From Bombyx mori (taxonomy: Eukaryota > Arthropoda > Insecta > Lepidoptera > Bombycidae), in contig NC_085120.1 in assembly GCF_030269925.1 (NCBI RefSeq), positions 12,675,501 to 12,739,500 on the forward strand: a stretch of 64,000 nt of DNA. The letters are read 5' to 3'. The position numbers were made by a program, and so were the translations under genes. How positions within the stretch are numbered: the stretch's first letter is position 1; every line of letters begins with the position of its first letter. The notes beneath the pieces were generated by a model, which did not search any database, was not told where the DNA came from, and saw only the letters and a list, made by a program, of their open reading frames with translations. This document shows positions 33,890 through 45,822 of the stretch, piece after piece.

Positions 33890-34178
33890 CCTAGCTGACT
33901 CGGCAGACTTCGTAGTGCCTCAATCGATAAATAAAAGATCTAAACTTTTGTATAAAATAAACTTAAAACAAACAAAAGGAATCCGTCCGACGGGGGACAT
34001 ATCAAAGGAAGAACAAAATTGTTATTTTTATTTAATTCCGAACATTTTCATATTTATCTAATCTTTTAAACCTTCTCTGAACCTCCACAAATAATTCAAG
34101 ACCAAATTAGCCAAATCGGTCCACCCGTCTCGAGTTTTAGCGAGAGTAACGAACAGCAATTCATTTTTATATATATAG
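33890..34178 (-). mobile_element. non-autonomous Helitron
   Basis: Same family as the 29.1- and 37.0-kb copies: ctagctgactcggcagactt at one end and caattcatttttatatatat at the other. The terminal ACTAG is CCTAG here. The 83-codon plus frame at 33810-34061 overlaps it and is not a gene. Confidence 0.75.
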
Positions 34179-35044
34179 TTAGATTAGATAGATAGATAAA
34201 TAGATTAACGAACTTTAGTGCAATTTATTAAGAACATCAAAAAAAGAATTCCAAAAGAACAAAACATCTGGGTCCTTTTTGTCGTCTGATTTTCAACCAA
34301 ATTGTTTTGTTTGATTGCTGTTTATTATTAGCTCTAACTGCGTTATCAATAAAAAATGTAAGTTTGTCTTTAAAATGTCAATGACACAACAAACGAAGCA
34401 TTTCAATTTAGAGTGTGAATATAAATTTTGAGGTGTCATTGATTATGGTCGAATTGCGATCACTGGTCGAACAATAATATTTAGTGACAAGTCGGTCGGA
34501 CAATACCCTTGTTTGGTATTGAGGATCTGACTTGGTCTTGTTTCGTTAGTGTTTGTTTCCGGTGTCATAGCACAGAGAAACACGATATTTTGGGAATGTT
34601 TATGGTGGAGCGGTTAACTTTAAACAAACTACGATAGAAAATGAAGCATTTCAATACGGCAGTCTTCCTAAAACATTCTCAAACATACTCACCGATTACT
34701 GAAAACTAGACGTAACGAACAGCGCACAGAGATTTAATCTTAAAACAGATCATCCGATACCCGACGTTCTCACAATACGGTATTACGTTACGGGAACGAG
34801 ATGCCGAGACGCACCTAAAATGGCAATCTTACGCCTAACAATGGAGGATTTGTGAAGGGATTTGGATTCAAAGGGCCGTTGGGAAGGCTCTTTGTTTCTG
34901 TCAGCCCTTTTAAAATTTTCAGTCTTGAGGTAACTGGACCGTGGTGAGGTGCGGTCCCAGTATTAGAGAAGTCTTCTAAGTGAACGCTTAATGTTATTTA
35001 TAATCTTATAGAAGGAAGAGTTGTAGTCTTTTTTATGTTTGAGA
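34179..35044. other. anonymous DNA with a short dispersed repeat
   Basis: 34427-34475 repeats the phrase seen at 14109-14160. Nothing else recognised. Confidence 0.4.
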
Positions 35045-35445
35045 GATTACTGGTGGCCCGGAGGCCTTTCCAGTTTTACCAGGGCAGGTGGGTGAGCAAA
35101 GGCTCAGGCCAGGAGGGGTGGGATTTGCTAACAGCTACCCAAGCCCCTCCAAAGGAGACCTAACAACTCAAGAGTAGCTGCTTCACGAATGAATCTACTA
35201 CCGGATCGGAATCGCGACTCGCTGAGAAGATCCGGCGAGAAACTCAGCGGGCTGATGTTTAGGTTAAGTTGCGCGTCGAACTCTTTGCTGAGTATGGTTA
35301 CCGGGGTCCCTACTCCTATAGTTAGAGCTAAACGCATAAGCTTATCGAAGTACCGTTCCGACGCTGAATTCATGTGTAAGAGTTGTAGTCTAAGATGCCC
35401 AGTGTACGTGGTGTGCAGGAGGTACCACTTTACAAAGGTCATAAA
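35045..35445 (-). pseudogene. jockey-type LINE ORF2 C-terminus and 3'UTR
   Basis: Minus-strand copy of the last ~60 codons of ORF2 plus the 3'UTR of the LINE subfamily at 51.3-56.4 kb. SASERYFDK matches ORF2 residues just upstream of its C-terminus, and the downstream part carries the G-C version of the hairpin (cgctgag/ctcagcg). It is 5'-truncated and frameshifted, and no long T-run marks its 3' end. Confidence 0.85.
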
Positions 35446-35446
35446 T

Positions 35447-35575
35447 ACCTAATACGTGTTTACGAACGAATTCCGCGATAGAGCAACATCATGCAATAAA
35501 AAACGTGGAAAATATATAAACATACAAGCCGGTTTAAAGGGTGGTGCGATCGTTTTACGACTATTGATGTACATA
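35447..35575 (+). mobile_element. degenerate Bm1 SINE (5' middle part)
   Basis: tacgtgtttacgaacgaatt..aacatcatgcaataaaaaac then ccggtttaaagggtgg parallels the mid-section and body of the full copy at 9.77-9.98 kb with heavy divergence. Confidence 0.55.
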
Positions 35576-36171
35576 GTTTTGAAGGTTTTGGGGATTTTAA
35601 GGGAGTACTTGTGAGATGTAGTTTTTTTAGACTTTACAAAAAAAGCGTTATATACTGTCTCGAACCTGTAATCTTTTGAACGTGTTACCGCCGTGAACTA
35701 GTTGGTAAAGCTTAATAAGAACGGAGGTGGATATTGATTATCATCATAGCTGTAAAGTTCGATGGTAAAAGTGCATTGTCTTTTCTTCTGCAATACCAGG
35801 AGGGCAACTAAGTTAAGAATTATTAATTTCGCTCATCTGCTTTTAAAAGTCTTTCAAAATTATTCATTAGTTTTCATTCATGTGTGATTATGTCATTAAT
35901 GTATCGTCTTCATTTAACGACTCATCAAACAGTAGCAGTAAAATTGTGATTAAATCTTTTACAACCTAACATGAGATTTATCTCTACTATGCTTACAATA
36001 TCACCAGTTTATCTTGTAACCGTACCGTAGCTAGATTAAATTTTATGACATAATCATTGAATTTAGAGATTGGCGTCGACTTCAATCTGGTTGTTTTGTC
36101 ATAAATAACTTTCGATATGTGTATTTAATGAACACTTTGTTTGTAAATGAACTTCTCTAGTGTTATTATCG
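35576..36171. other. anonymous DNA
   Basis: Nothing recognised. Confidence 0.4.
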
Positions 36172-36410
36172 GTGCTACCGCTTGCGTCGAAGGGCTCGTC
36201 GTGCGAATTAACCCATAGATACAGCCCACTGAGTTTCTCGCCGGATCTTCTCAGTGGGTCGCGTTTCCGATTCGGCGGTAGATTCTGCGAAGCACTGCTC
36301 TTGCTAGGGCCAGTGTTAGCAACACTCCCAGTTTAAGCCCCGTGAGCTCACCTACACGTCAAGGAGAAGCTGAAATCGCCTCTCAAGGCTAGCACAAGGG
36401 AAAAAAAATA
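36172..36410 (+). mobile_element. jockey-type LINE 3' fragment
   Basis: Plus-strand tail including the hairpin (cccactgag..ctcagtggg at 36224-36257), gcgaagcactgctcttgcta and tcaaggctagcacaaggg before an A-run. It extends ~50 bp upstream of the hairpin. Confidence 0.85.
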
Positions 36411-37044
36411 ATCGATGCTCGCTGTAAGTGGCACCACCCTCTTTAGATTATAAGCTCTGTTGAAGAGGCTCGCAGGCGGCGCGGCGTCGTCGCTTTGTGC
36501 AAAGCGCGTGCGATTGTAGTGTCGGGTAATGGGCGTTTTTTGTCGCTCTACGACGGAGCTGACTGCGACTGCGTACCTCCGATATTAATGCATGAATTTT
36601 ACAATAATAATTAAATTTACAAACAAACGAAAGTCAATTTTAGCTTTTGGTATATAATGACGATTGCCGTGAACAAGAACATACGTCTTTTTGGGTTTTA
36701 ATAAGATTTCTAATTAGGCTTAAAACAAACAGATTTTGGATGGAATTACTTATCAATTTTTGTACAATGTGGCTTAATGCAATGTCGATAGATGGAACCC
36801 GCGTGGGCGTTTCTATGTAATTAAGATTTTGGTATCATGGACCCGAAATATTTATCTACCCAAAAATAAATTATCTAAAGATGTACATCTACTTGTAATT
36901 AGAATTTTGAATTGAAGGAAATTTGGTTGAATCTTTTGTGACGTCACAAGTTACCAAATACTGTGTATAAATTAAAATGCACTCATCTCACACATTAAAC
37001 AACAAAAACTTCTGTAGGAGTTATCATTTGTTACAATTTTAGTA
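36411..37044. other. anonymous DNA with a CpG-richer patch
   Basis: A CpG-richer patch at 36475-36590 (ggcgcggcgtcgtcgctttg). No gene recognised. Confidence 0.35.
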
Positions 37045-37333
37045 ACTAGCTGACCCGGCAGACTTCGTAATGCCTCAATCGATAAATAAAAGACCGAAGC
37101 TTTTGTATAAAATAAACTTAAAACAAACAAAAGGAATCCGTCCGACGGAGGGGACATCAAAGGAAAAACAAAATTGTTATTTTTATTTAATTCCGAACAT
37201 TTTCATAATTATCTACCTTTTAAACCTTCTCTGTTCTTCCACAAATAATTCAAGACCAAAATTAGCCAAATCGGTCCAGCCGTTCTCGAATTTTCGCGAG
37301 ACTAACGAACAGCAATTCATTTATATATATAGA
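37045..37333 (-). mobile_element. non-autonomous Helitron
   Basis: ACTAG at 37045 (CTAGT in element sense, followed by T) and, at the other end, the TCTATATATATAAATGAATT start. It is the cleanest copy of its family here. The 107-codon plus frame at 37070-37393 lies in it and is not a gene. Confidence 0.8.
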
Positions 37334-37521
37334 GATATAATTCAATTTACCTCGGTATTCTATATTTATGGGTTTTCTTTAAAAATAACTTAAACATAGA
37401 ATTCCTAAATACACGTTATGCATTTAAATTATATTCGAAAACCGTTAAGTCTTCGTTTTCTGCCTAATAAAAACATAGTCAATTGTCTTTTAATTGTTCA
37501 TAATATCTAACAAAGCTGATT

Positions 37522-37772
37522 TACTGGTTGTAGGACCTCTTGTGAGTCCGCACGGGTAGGTATCACCGCCCCGCCTATTTCTGCCGTGAAGCAGTAATGT
37601 GTTTCGGTTTGAAGGGTGGAGCAGCCGTTGTGACTATACTGAGACCTTAGAACTATATCTCAAGGTGTGTGGCGCATTTACGTTGTAGATGTCTATGGGC
37701 TCCAGTGACCAATTAACACCAGGTGGGCTGTGAGCTCGTCCACCCATATCAAAGCAACAAAAAAAAAATTTA
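37522..37772 (+). mobile_element. Bm1 SINE
   Basis: ttactggttgtaggacctct to atatcaaagcaacaaaaaaa. A typical body without the tRNA-like head. Confidence 0.95.
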
Positions 37773-38130
37773 GGCCAAGACCTAACAATTTCTGTGGGGC
37801 AATACCACCTGAGTGAAATTTTAAACGGTATATTGAAATACGATAAGGCGTAAAGGTAAGTTGTAATAGTATTGTTCACTGTCCCGTGAAGTACGGTTGA
37901 TGATGCAGTCGATAACTCGCGGAGACAAAGGTCGGCACACACAAAGTCTGCTGGTAATCAAGATCTCAGCTCATGATTGCCTTGAAACAGAAACTATAGC
38001 GATTTTATGTTGCTAACGATTTTAAGTGGATCACTATACTCTATTCCAATTACGAAGACCCATGAGACGTGCTTGATGATGATGGCTTATTATGTTATTG
38101 GATGTGGGAATTAATCGTATAATTATTTAT
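37773..38130. other. anonymous DNA
   Basis: Nothing recognised. Confidence 0.4.
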
Positions 38131-38455
38131 ACTAGTGGTCCATTGGTAGTCGAAATTCAACTATTATAATTAATAGAAATTATAAGTTTGAACATTATTA
38201 TGATTCTATTGTCAAATTCTATAATCACAGAAAAATATTAATAACGACAAACAACAGGTATTTAATCTATTCTCAATTTGACCAATAAGAAAAGTTTGAC
38301 AATAAACAAACAGTATGCATGCGTGGATGTGTGTCAAATACATGGTAGTGTGTGTGAGGTTTTTTTTATTGATTTAATGCATTATTAATGCATAATTAAA
38401 AAAAAAAAACCATTCGGCACTTCTTCCTTATATTCTCTATAAGTGTGGGAATCTG
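38131..38455 (-). mobile_element. Helitron, 5'-truncated
   Basis: ACTAG at 38131 (CTAGT in element sense), followed by tggtagtcgaaattcaacta, tttgacaataaacaaacag and ttctctataagtgtggga. It matches the complete plus-strand copy at 61994-62415 but lacks the first ~75 bp of the element. It ends directly beside the mariner leader. Confidence 0.75.
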
Positions 38456-39700
38456 TCATTTTTATGTGATTGCTCTTTGAGTTTTCTCATTTTGGCGCCA
38501 ATACATTATACAATATTTTGCGATATTAAAATGGAGTAGGGTGATAAAGAGAACCGAATCGCTGTGATTGCATTACACAAAGTAGGTATGGAGCCAAATG
38601 CAATTTTTAAAACTCTCCATACGCTTGGTATTAGTATAATGTTTGTGTACCGGGCTATTTATAGGTGCAATGAGACCTCTTCTGTTTGTGACAGAAAAAG
38701 ATCTGGCCGTCCACGTAGTGTTCGTACGAAAAAGGTGGTCAAAGCAGTAAGGGAAAGAATTCGAAGAAATCCTGTCCGAAAGCAAAAGATTTTATCTCCG
38801 GAGATGAAGATAGCACCTAGAACCATGTCGCGTATTTTAAAAGATGACTTAGGACTTGTATCCTATAAGAGACGTACTGGTCATTTCTTAATTGATAATT
38901 TAAAAGAGAATAGGGTGGTAAAATTGAAACAACTACTGAAGCGGTACGCAAAGGGAGGTCATAGAAAAATTTTGTTTACGGATGAGAAATTTTTTACAAT
39001 TGAGCAACATTTTAACAAACAAAATAACCGTATTTATGCTCAAAGCTCTAAGGAAGCTTCCCAATTAGTCGACAGAGTGCAACGTGGGCACTATCCGACT
39101 TCAGTGATGGATTGGTGGGGTATTATCTATGAAGGAGTGACTGAGTCATATTTTTGTGAAAAAGGTATCAAAACATTGGCACAAGTGTATCAAGATACCA
39201 TTCTTGAGAAGGTAGTGAAGTCCCTTAACAACACCACGTTCAATAATCAAGAATGGTCCCTCCAGCAAGACTCGGCGCCAGGTCATAAAGCTCAGTCTAC
39301 GCAGTCTTCGTTGGAAACGAACGTTACGGACTTCATCAGGGCTGAAGACTGGCCGTCGTCTAGTCCCGATCTTAATTCGCTGAATTATGATTTATGGTCA
39401 GTTTTAGAGAGTACGGCTTGCTCTAAACGCCATGATAATTTAGAGTCCCTAAAACAATCTGTACGATTGGCAGTGAAAATTTTTCCCATGGAAAGAGTGC
39501 GTGCTTCTATTGATAACTGGCCTCAACGTTTAAAGGACTGTATTGCAGCCAATGGAGACCACTTCGAATAAGCTTTTTATACTTTAAATTGTTTTATATT
39601 TATGTATTAAACTAAAACACTGTAAAATTAATAAATGTTATTTGCAATAGATTTTTTTTTCCTTTGTAACAGTATTTATGGCCAGACTAAGTATAGATTG
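38456..39700 (+). mobile_element. mariner (maT-like) element remnant
   Basis: Contains the transposase frame and its short leader and trailer. A plausible 3' terminal segment is acagtatttatggccagact at 39669-39688, but I see no matching inverted repeat upstream, so the 5' terminus seems lost. Boundaries are approximate. Confidence 0.6.
38531..39571 (+). pseudogene. mariner/maT transposase, two lesions
   Basis: This Tc1/mariner-superfamily transposase would cut and paste the element. The natural start is ATG 38531, but codon 3 is TAG (38537-38539). The rest is open for 344 codons to TAA 39569. An N-terminal helix-turn-helix region with the basic KRSGRPRS motif (residues ~55-62) precedes the DDE domain. 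Catalytic residues are D151 (FTDEKF) and D247 (QQDSAPGH), with the third position 37 residues further, i.e. the DD37D spacing of the maT group. That third residue is Asn (codon AAT at 39383-39385, SPDLNSLNY) where the family normally has Asp. Both lesions predict a dead enzyme. A GTG-started 335-aa frame from 38564 is not a likely product. Confidence 0.9.
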
Positions 39701-39803
39701 ATTGTGTATTTTTTAAATGATGATTATGAACAAAAAATTATTATTATTTCAAACGTCCCATCGAGTATGATGATTATGAAAAACCGCAAAAGCTTATAAA
39801 TTG

Positions 39804-39837
39804 TATAAAAGGTGCAAACACAGGATCGGTTCAGTGC
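39804..39837 (+). promoter_or_regulatory. candidate core promoter (TATA + arthropod Inr)
   Basis: TATAAAA at 39804-39810 and the arthropod initiator TCAGTG at 39831-39836 place the initiator A 29 nt after the first T of the TATA box, the normal spacing. GC-richer sequence follows, and the first ATG (39876) opens a 27-codon frame ending at TAG 39957-39959. It could drive a host transcript or belong to an unrecognised TE. Confidence 0.4.
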
Positions 39838-41036
39838 TGGGCAGTGACGCGCACGTGCCCACTAGACCCAGAGTAATGCGACTGGCGCCAATTGTGCCCG
39901 AAGATTATTTACTAAACATACTAGGAGATAACACTGTTTTAGCCGAATTAGGTGAATAGTGAAATCACTCATTTGAAAAAGACATTTTGAAATTTATAAT
40001 TGTGTTAGGGACGTAAGCGGTCTTTTATATATTTATTATTTTATTTTTATTATTATTTTATATAGCGGTATTTTTTTTTTAATTCCACGCGATAATAAAC
40101 CATCCCATAGTCCATCTGATGAAAAGTGGTCATCACCTAAGACATTAGTACTTTTTAATATACCATCCTTTATTACTAAAATTGTTCGTTAACACATACC
40201 AATTATGTCATAATTATCATTATGTCATAGTATTTTCTTTGATTTTTGCGAATAAATTATGAATGACGAATAATTATTACCTACATTAGTCCTCCGTGAC
40301 CACGAAAACTGTAATCGAAACTTTGGAAATAATTTAATGAAAATATTAAACGCGAAATTAATAATGATTTGTAATAGTAATTTTAATTATGTTTGTTCGT
40401 TCTATTTATTTCAAGAAGATCAGTTATTCTTGAAAGTTCTGTTCAAGTCCTAGATTCAATGTAAATATTTATATCTCTGATTTATTTATGTGATTACGGC
40501 TTCGTTTGTGTGATTGCGTAAACCTGGAAAGGCTTATTATTAAGTTAATAGTAATGAAAAAATTTTTGGGTTTCTTTACGCAAAATTTGAAAAAAATTAA
40601 CCTCTTCACAGCGACCCGTCCAAAAATCCAGAACACTATTTAACAAAACGGTCTCAATTAATTACCTCGAAAGAGCATATTAGACAAGACCGGACCACTA
40701 ATTATGAAAGAAACATGTGAGATATCTTTTTAGATTAACACAAGAATTTGGATTGTATAAATACGCGATAAAATGTGTCAGTGCTACAAATGAAGTTAAT
40801 GTTGATCAGCTCTGGGCGGGGAGGAAGACAGCTCGTGGTAGGTCGTCGACGGGGGAGACGACCTGTAGTGATTTGAGAAAAAAAGGGATTTAAAGTTTTT
40901 GTCGGCCGTTGTACCGCTATCAGTTCCGATGATGGCTTAGACTCACTTGCACCCAGCGGTACAACGAATGTGAGAGGAGATCTAAGGCTAGCATGATAGG
41001 AGAGCGGAGATCTAAACCGCTTCAAATCGACTGTTT
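39838..41036. other. anonymous DNA
   Basis: Apart from the short frame 39876-39959 downstream of the candidate promoter, nothing is recognised. The 117-codon minus frame at 40735-41088 has no domain and runs into a Bm1 fragment. Confidence 0.35.
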
Positions 41037-41255
41037 CGCGGCAGAAATAGGCAAACTGGTAGTAGTATTTATCCCCGGGAAACAACACATCCTACCACCA
41101 GTAAATACGCAAATAAACATTTTTGCGGTTTTGATTTTTATTACACGACGTTATTCCTTCATCGTGGAACTCAATCGTGAGCAGTTGTTGAGTACGTATT
41201 TCATTTATACCCACCTGCGGAATTCGAAAACCGGATATTTCTGACCATACTTTAG
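41037..41255 (-). mobile_element. Bm1 SINE, 5' half with tRNA-like head
   Basis: gcggcagaaataggcaaact and cctaccaccagtaaatacgc are followed by the Bm1 mid-section in reverse (gatttttattacacgacgtt, gagtacgtatttcat) and a tRNA-like part (cctgcggaattcgaaaaccg, B box on the minus strand). The 3' half of the SINE is missing. An 83-codon plus frame here is a shadow. Confidence 0.75.
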
Positions 41256-41287
41256 CTCACGAGGGCTTGATACTGTGGTAGTTGACT

Positions 41288-41497
41288 TTTTTTTATTGCC
41301 CTTGTAGGCAGACGACATACGGTCCGCCTCATGGTGAGCGGTTACCGTCGCCCATGGACTTCAGCAATGCCAGGCATAGAACCAAGCCGCTGCCTACTGT
41401 TGCCTGCTGCCTACTCTCCACAAGCCTCGTTTGAATAAGGACATGTCATAGCGCTCGGGAAACACCGTGGAGGGGAGCTCATTCCATAGCCGGACTG
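41288..41497 (-). mobile_element. BMC1-like LINE 3' end
   Basis: Poly(T), ttgtaggcagacgacatacg, gcccatggacttcagcaatg, then caagcctcgtttgaataagg to cattccatagccggac. A small local duplication (tgcctactgttgcctgctgc) lies at about 41392-41411. Confidence 0.9.
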
Positions 41498-41610
41498 AAT
41501 ACTACGGACTTTTCATTGCATGAGATGGACACACAAACTTTCAGTTCACGTGGCATTCATTGGTTAACAGAAACAATCATAGATATTTCATGTCTTTCTG
41601 AAACCAATTT

Positions 41611-41850
41611 CCTTTTTTTTTTATTGCTTAGATGGGTGGACGATCTCACAGCCTACCTGGTGTTAAGTGGTTACTGGAGCCTATAGATATCTACAACGTA
41701 AATGCGCCACACATCTTGAGATATAAGTTCTAAGATCTCAGTATAGTTACAGCGGCTGCCCCACCCTTCAAACCGAAACGCATTACTGCTTCACGGCAGA
41801 AATAGGCGGGGTGGTGGTACCCACCCGCGCGGACTCATAAGAGGTCCTTA
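41611..41850 (-). mobile_element. Bm1 SINE
   Basis: Poly(T) with attgcttagatgggtgga through the complete body to cataagaggtcctta. No tRNA-like head. Confidence 0.95.
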
Positions 41851-42629
41851 TAGCACGATTGTCATGTCGTCGCAACACTAGGACTTTTTTGTCGTAATAG
41901 TCGATTATGAGTATAATCGTGTATATAAGTGCGCCATTAGTAACTGTATCGGAAGCCTTTCGTTTCTCCCACTGAACTAAGGCTCCCCTCAAATTAGGTG
42001 GGTAGTCTAGTATCTAATATTAATTAATTAGTAATAAGCATCGTTACTCAATCGTGTAATTTTAATTGAAATATCAACGTTACTTCAACAGAGTCAGTAC
42101 ACGGTATCTCATAATTCACTATTAAATTATATGAATAAAATGAGAATTACTACGGCAATTAAAACCATCGACAATTTTTATGGGGCATCACTATAGCATT
42201 GACGCCGACACGCCCACTTCAAGTGCGGCACTGTTTAATTATTGTTCGTCCCTTTCTCGCATTACAATGTGTACCAGTTGAGGTACGTTCGCGACGCGAG
42301 AGTTGAGATTTTAATTGCTCTTTTATTAGATATTTTAATTTAGTTTTCCGTATGTTAAAAAAAAAGATTTAGATAAAAGAATCCCTATTTTCGTATCTAT
42401 TAGTAAATTGGTCGTGAAATATTAAATATTATTATGTAAAGTGGCAATTGAAGTCATTGTTTATTATTGTATATCACGTTATCGTAAGCAAGAGGTAGCA
42501 AACATAGTGCCGTTTTTTGCCGCAAATTGCACACGTGTTTCGGGATAATGTACAGATGGGAGTTCAACTCAGATTTAAGTGTGTCGCGATAATAACACTG
42601 TCAATGCGGTTACCTACCATATCACCTAC
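41851..42629. other. anonymous DNA
   Basis: Nothing recognised. Confidence 0.4.
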
Positions 42630-42816
42630 CACTGAGTTTCTCGCCGGATCTTCTCAGTGGGTCGCGTTTTCGATCCGGTGGCAGAGCGAAGCACTGCTCT
42701 TGTTAGGGCCAGTGTTAGCAACGTCCTCTGGTTTGAGCCCCATGAGCTCACCTACACGTTAGCGTGAAGCTGAAATAGCCTCTCAAGGCTATCAGCATGA
42801 GTAGGAAAGAAAAAAA
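42630..42816 (+). mobile_element. jockey-type LINE 3' end
   Basis: Starts at the hairpin stem (ccactgag..ctcagtgg) and ends gagtaggaaagaaaaaaa. The 5' truncation coincides with the hairpin. The 81-codon plus frame here is not a gene. Confidence 0.85.
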
Positions 42817-45718
42817 TTGTGAAGTTGTCTATCCGCAGTACTTACTACTGCCAAGGAAATCACGTACCTATATGACGTCACGCAGACGCGCTTTGTATAG
42901 AGAAGGCGATGACAGCTGCTTCAGGATCACTGAGACGTTAAACATCGAAGGATTAGAGCTTGCTTAACTAAAATCCTTTTGACAAGAGAATTTGTGGTTT
43001 AGGGGTTGAGGGACGCAATAAATTTAATCGTGTCTGAAAGGAAGAGAATGCAGTTTTAAATGTGTTTCAATTCAATCCATGGCATTATTTTACTTTGCTG
43101 TAAATTTTAATATCATATACACTTCACTTACCCGGGAAAAGAAAGCACTTATGTCGTAATTATTATATTAAAACTTTTCGGTCAATAAACTAGGAAAAAT
43201 ATTTAAAAAAGTGTTTAAAACAAATTTTAATGTTCAATATCGCATTTATTATTTGTAATACATTTTCGTAGTGTCGGGCGAATCTAAGTAATTTAAATGA
43301 TGTCTGTATGTTAATTTTGTATCCTGTGAAGACGTTTAACGGCTTAGGTGCGGCCATTAGTAGGTGGTACATTTAGTGACAGTTATGTTATCCAAGTAAT
43401 TTGCTTATTTATCTAGATTATTTAATCATTATTGCCAGGCCATAAAATCTAAAAAAAAACTGATTATTCGCGGACTCCCTATTAAAAATACTAAAATCAA
43501 TTTTGTAATTAAGTAGTGATAAGAAATGTTACTTTGGTAAATAAAATGGCTTCGTGAATTTATTTATTTAAATTATTCAATTATTCACACGCAGGACTAA
43601 TAAAAAAAATACTAATTAATTTTGTAATAGTAATAAAGGTTGTGTTGGTACCAGGAGAGCAGAAAGTATTTGGAGTTGGTCTGTTTTATATTTGAAATTA
43701 TAAAGATCGTCATTTAAATTCGGTTAATTACATGCCTCTAAAAAGTATCAGGCTACGATACAAATAAATAAACAATCTTAAAGTGTCTACAATTTATCTT
43801 TGAGGGTGAGCTAATGGATGAATCAGTGCTTAATATAATAACAGTCAGTGAGAATGATAATAGTAGTAATTGTAGACTCGCATGAGTATGTTGTTACCTA
43901 TCACACCAAAATGTCATCATTTCTATCGTGGATCAGTCATGGGTGAGATAACTGTTATCCTATTAGATACAATTTAAGACTAACGCCACAAGATGGTGTT
44001 CGCGTTATGACATCTGTGGGCGCCGGTACTCACTTAAAACCAGAGGACTTTTTGGCGGGAACGCGAGGAGTGAAGTTGTGTGATTTGTTTTATTTTATCT
44101 ATTTAGTGTTTCTTCAGGTTTAAATGTGTACTAACGGTGGTTTATTAACTGTTTAGTATCTGTGAAAGTGCACAAATGTGGGAAAATGAAACAAAGCTGC
44201 TGGACGTAACTTCTCGGGATCCTCCAAAAAGTCCACTGAAAAAATCTCAGTAAATGACCACCATTTTACTGAGATTATGTTTCATCCCATATCATTTCAT
44301 TTAGTTTCATCCCAATTGATTAATGTCTCAAATTAATCATCTTCATTTCATTTCATTCCATATGATCATTTTTAATAAAATTAAGAATATAAATTAAAAT
44401 AAGACATGACTTAAAGGTCTTAGTTCTAGGTCATAAAATCCCTTAAAAAACCAGATGGACCATGAACTTATCTGCATAATACAACAAAATAGAAAGTAAA
44501 AATAATAACACGGGCAAACCCTGGATGCAGGACAGACATTTGTCAATAAGTCACCGCGAAAATCACATTTTATGTACCAGGAGAGCAGAAAGCAGTAAGA
44601 GATGGCGTGTCCGAAGAAGACACGTGTCGCTCGCGGCTCGGCCACGTGTCGCAGTCGAGTCAATTGCACGCTTCGGTACTACTTGACTCCTGACTTTTAT
44701 TGTGATATATTGCATCTACTGCGCCTTTTTAATTTGGTATCACGGCTTACGCTACGCTTCCGCGGACAACTAGATTAGATTAGAATATGACTCTTAGGCG
44801 AACGGTCTTATACTGTTAAACTTTAGTAATTGATCGCTAATATAAAGAATATTCTAAAAAAGCATACACTGTTTACTAGACCCGTTAGATTTCTATATTA
44901 TTTTCACAAATACAATAAACTTCAATAACAAATTTGGAAGTTGTGACGCACGCAATAACAAAGTAAATGTTGTAACACAATAATATTACATAAAAAAATT
45001 ATCAATCCAAAAAGTAATATTGTTAAATGTACGTAAAGATCCCAAATCTTTTATTTAAGTTGAGCTTTTCAGAACAATATAGAATCCAAGTTATAACAAG
45101 TACGTTCAAACTTAAGTTTCCCAAATAACCAGTCCTTGAAGATGATACTTTAGTCTTAGGCAACACAATATATTTAGATTCCATAAACTGAACCATTGGC
45201 ACAGCTGCCACGTTTTTGTCTCATTGTAAAGCATTGCGAGAGCCAAGGTGAAGATATCAATTTCCTCATCCTCATATCTGAATTTTCTTAAAATATGTAC
45301 AATATCATGTTACCACGTGACACTTGCCAAATTCTTTCAGTCACAAACATACAGCAGAAGCCATAAAGCTGCAATGCACTCAAGAGAATGTGATTACGTA
45401 AATAAGTAATGTGATTGTGAAGCAAATGAAAACTAATGTTGGCACAGGGGTGGGGGGCGGCCATCCGGAAACATAATGGAGTAAAATCTAATTTGTACCA
45501 GCCCTTTGAGGGACACTACGGACAGCGAGAGGGGAACGAGTATATCTGAGTTTTAATAAATTTAGAAGCAATCGAAAAAACCCCTTACGGGTATTTTATG
45601 CATTTTTGCAATTTTCAAAAACGAGACTGGCCATCAATGGTGATGGTAACGACGACAATGGGTCCAGTAGCCGCTTACCAAAATCGCCGCCAAGTAGCCT
45701 TTTTAACATATTTGACTT
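42817..45718. other. long anonymous stretch
   Basis: No gene recognised. It holds a perfect 19-bp direct repeat (43648-43666 and 44574-44592), a short hairpin at 44243-44276 and an ATTTC-rich simple repeat just after it (44285-44375). Confidence 0.4.
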
Positions 45719-45822
45719 TTCTAAGATCGGTGGACAAGCTTAGGTACGCGGCGTTAAGTGGTTATCGAAGTCCACAGACATCTACAACGTAAATGCCGCC
45801 ACCCACCTGGAGACATGAGTTG
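45719..45822 (-). mobile_element. Bm1 SINE 3' fragment (degenerate)
   Basis: gatcggtggacaagcttagg, ggcgttaagtggttatcg, catctacaacgtaaatgccg and cacccacctggagacatgag are the 3' half of Bm1. Confidence 0.75.

Noticed and set aside
35216..35452. 87-codon plus-strand frame
   Set aside because: Antisense of the LINE ORF2 C-terminal fragment on the minus strand.
38564..39571. Intact 335-aa transposase starting at GTG 38564
   Set aside because: The natural ATG is at 38531, with a stop at codon 3; GTG initiation is not expected in animals, and the third catalytic residue is also lost.
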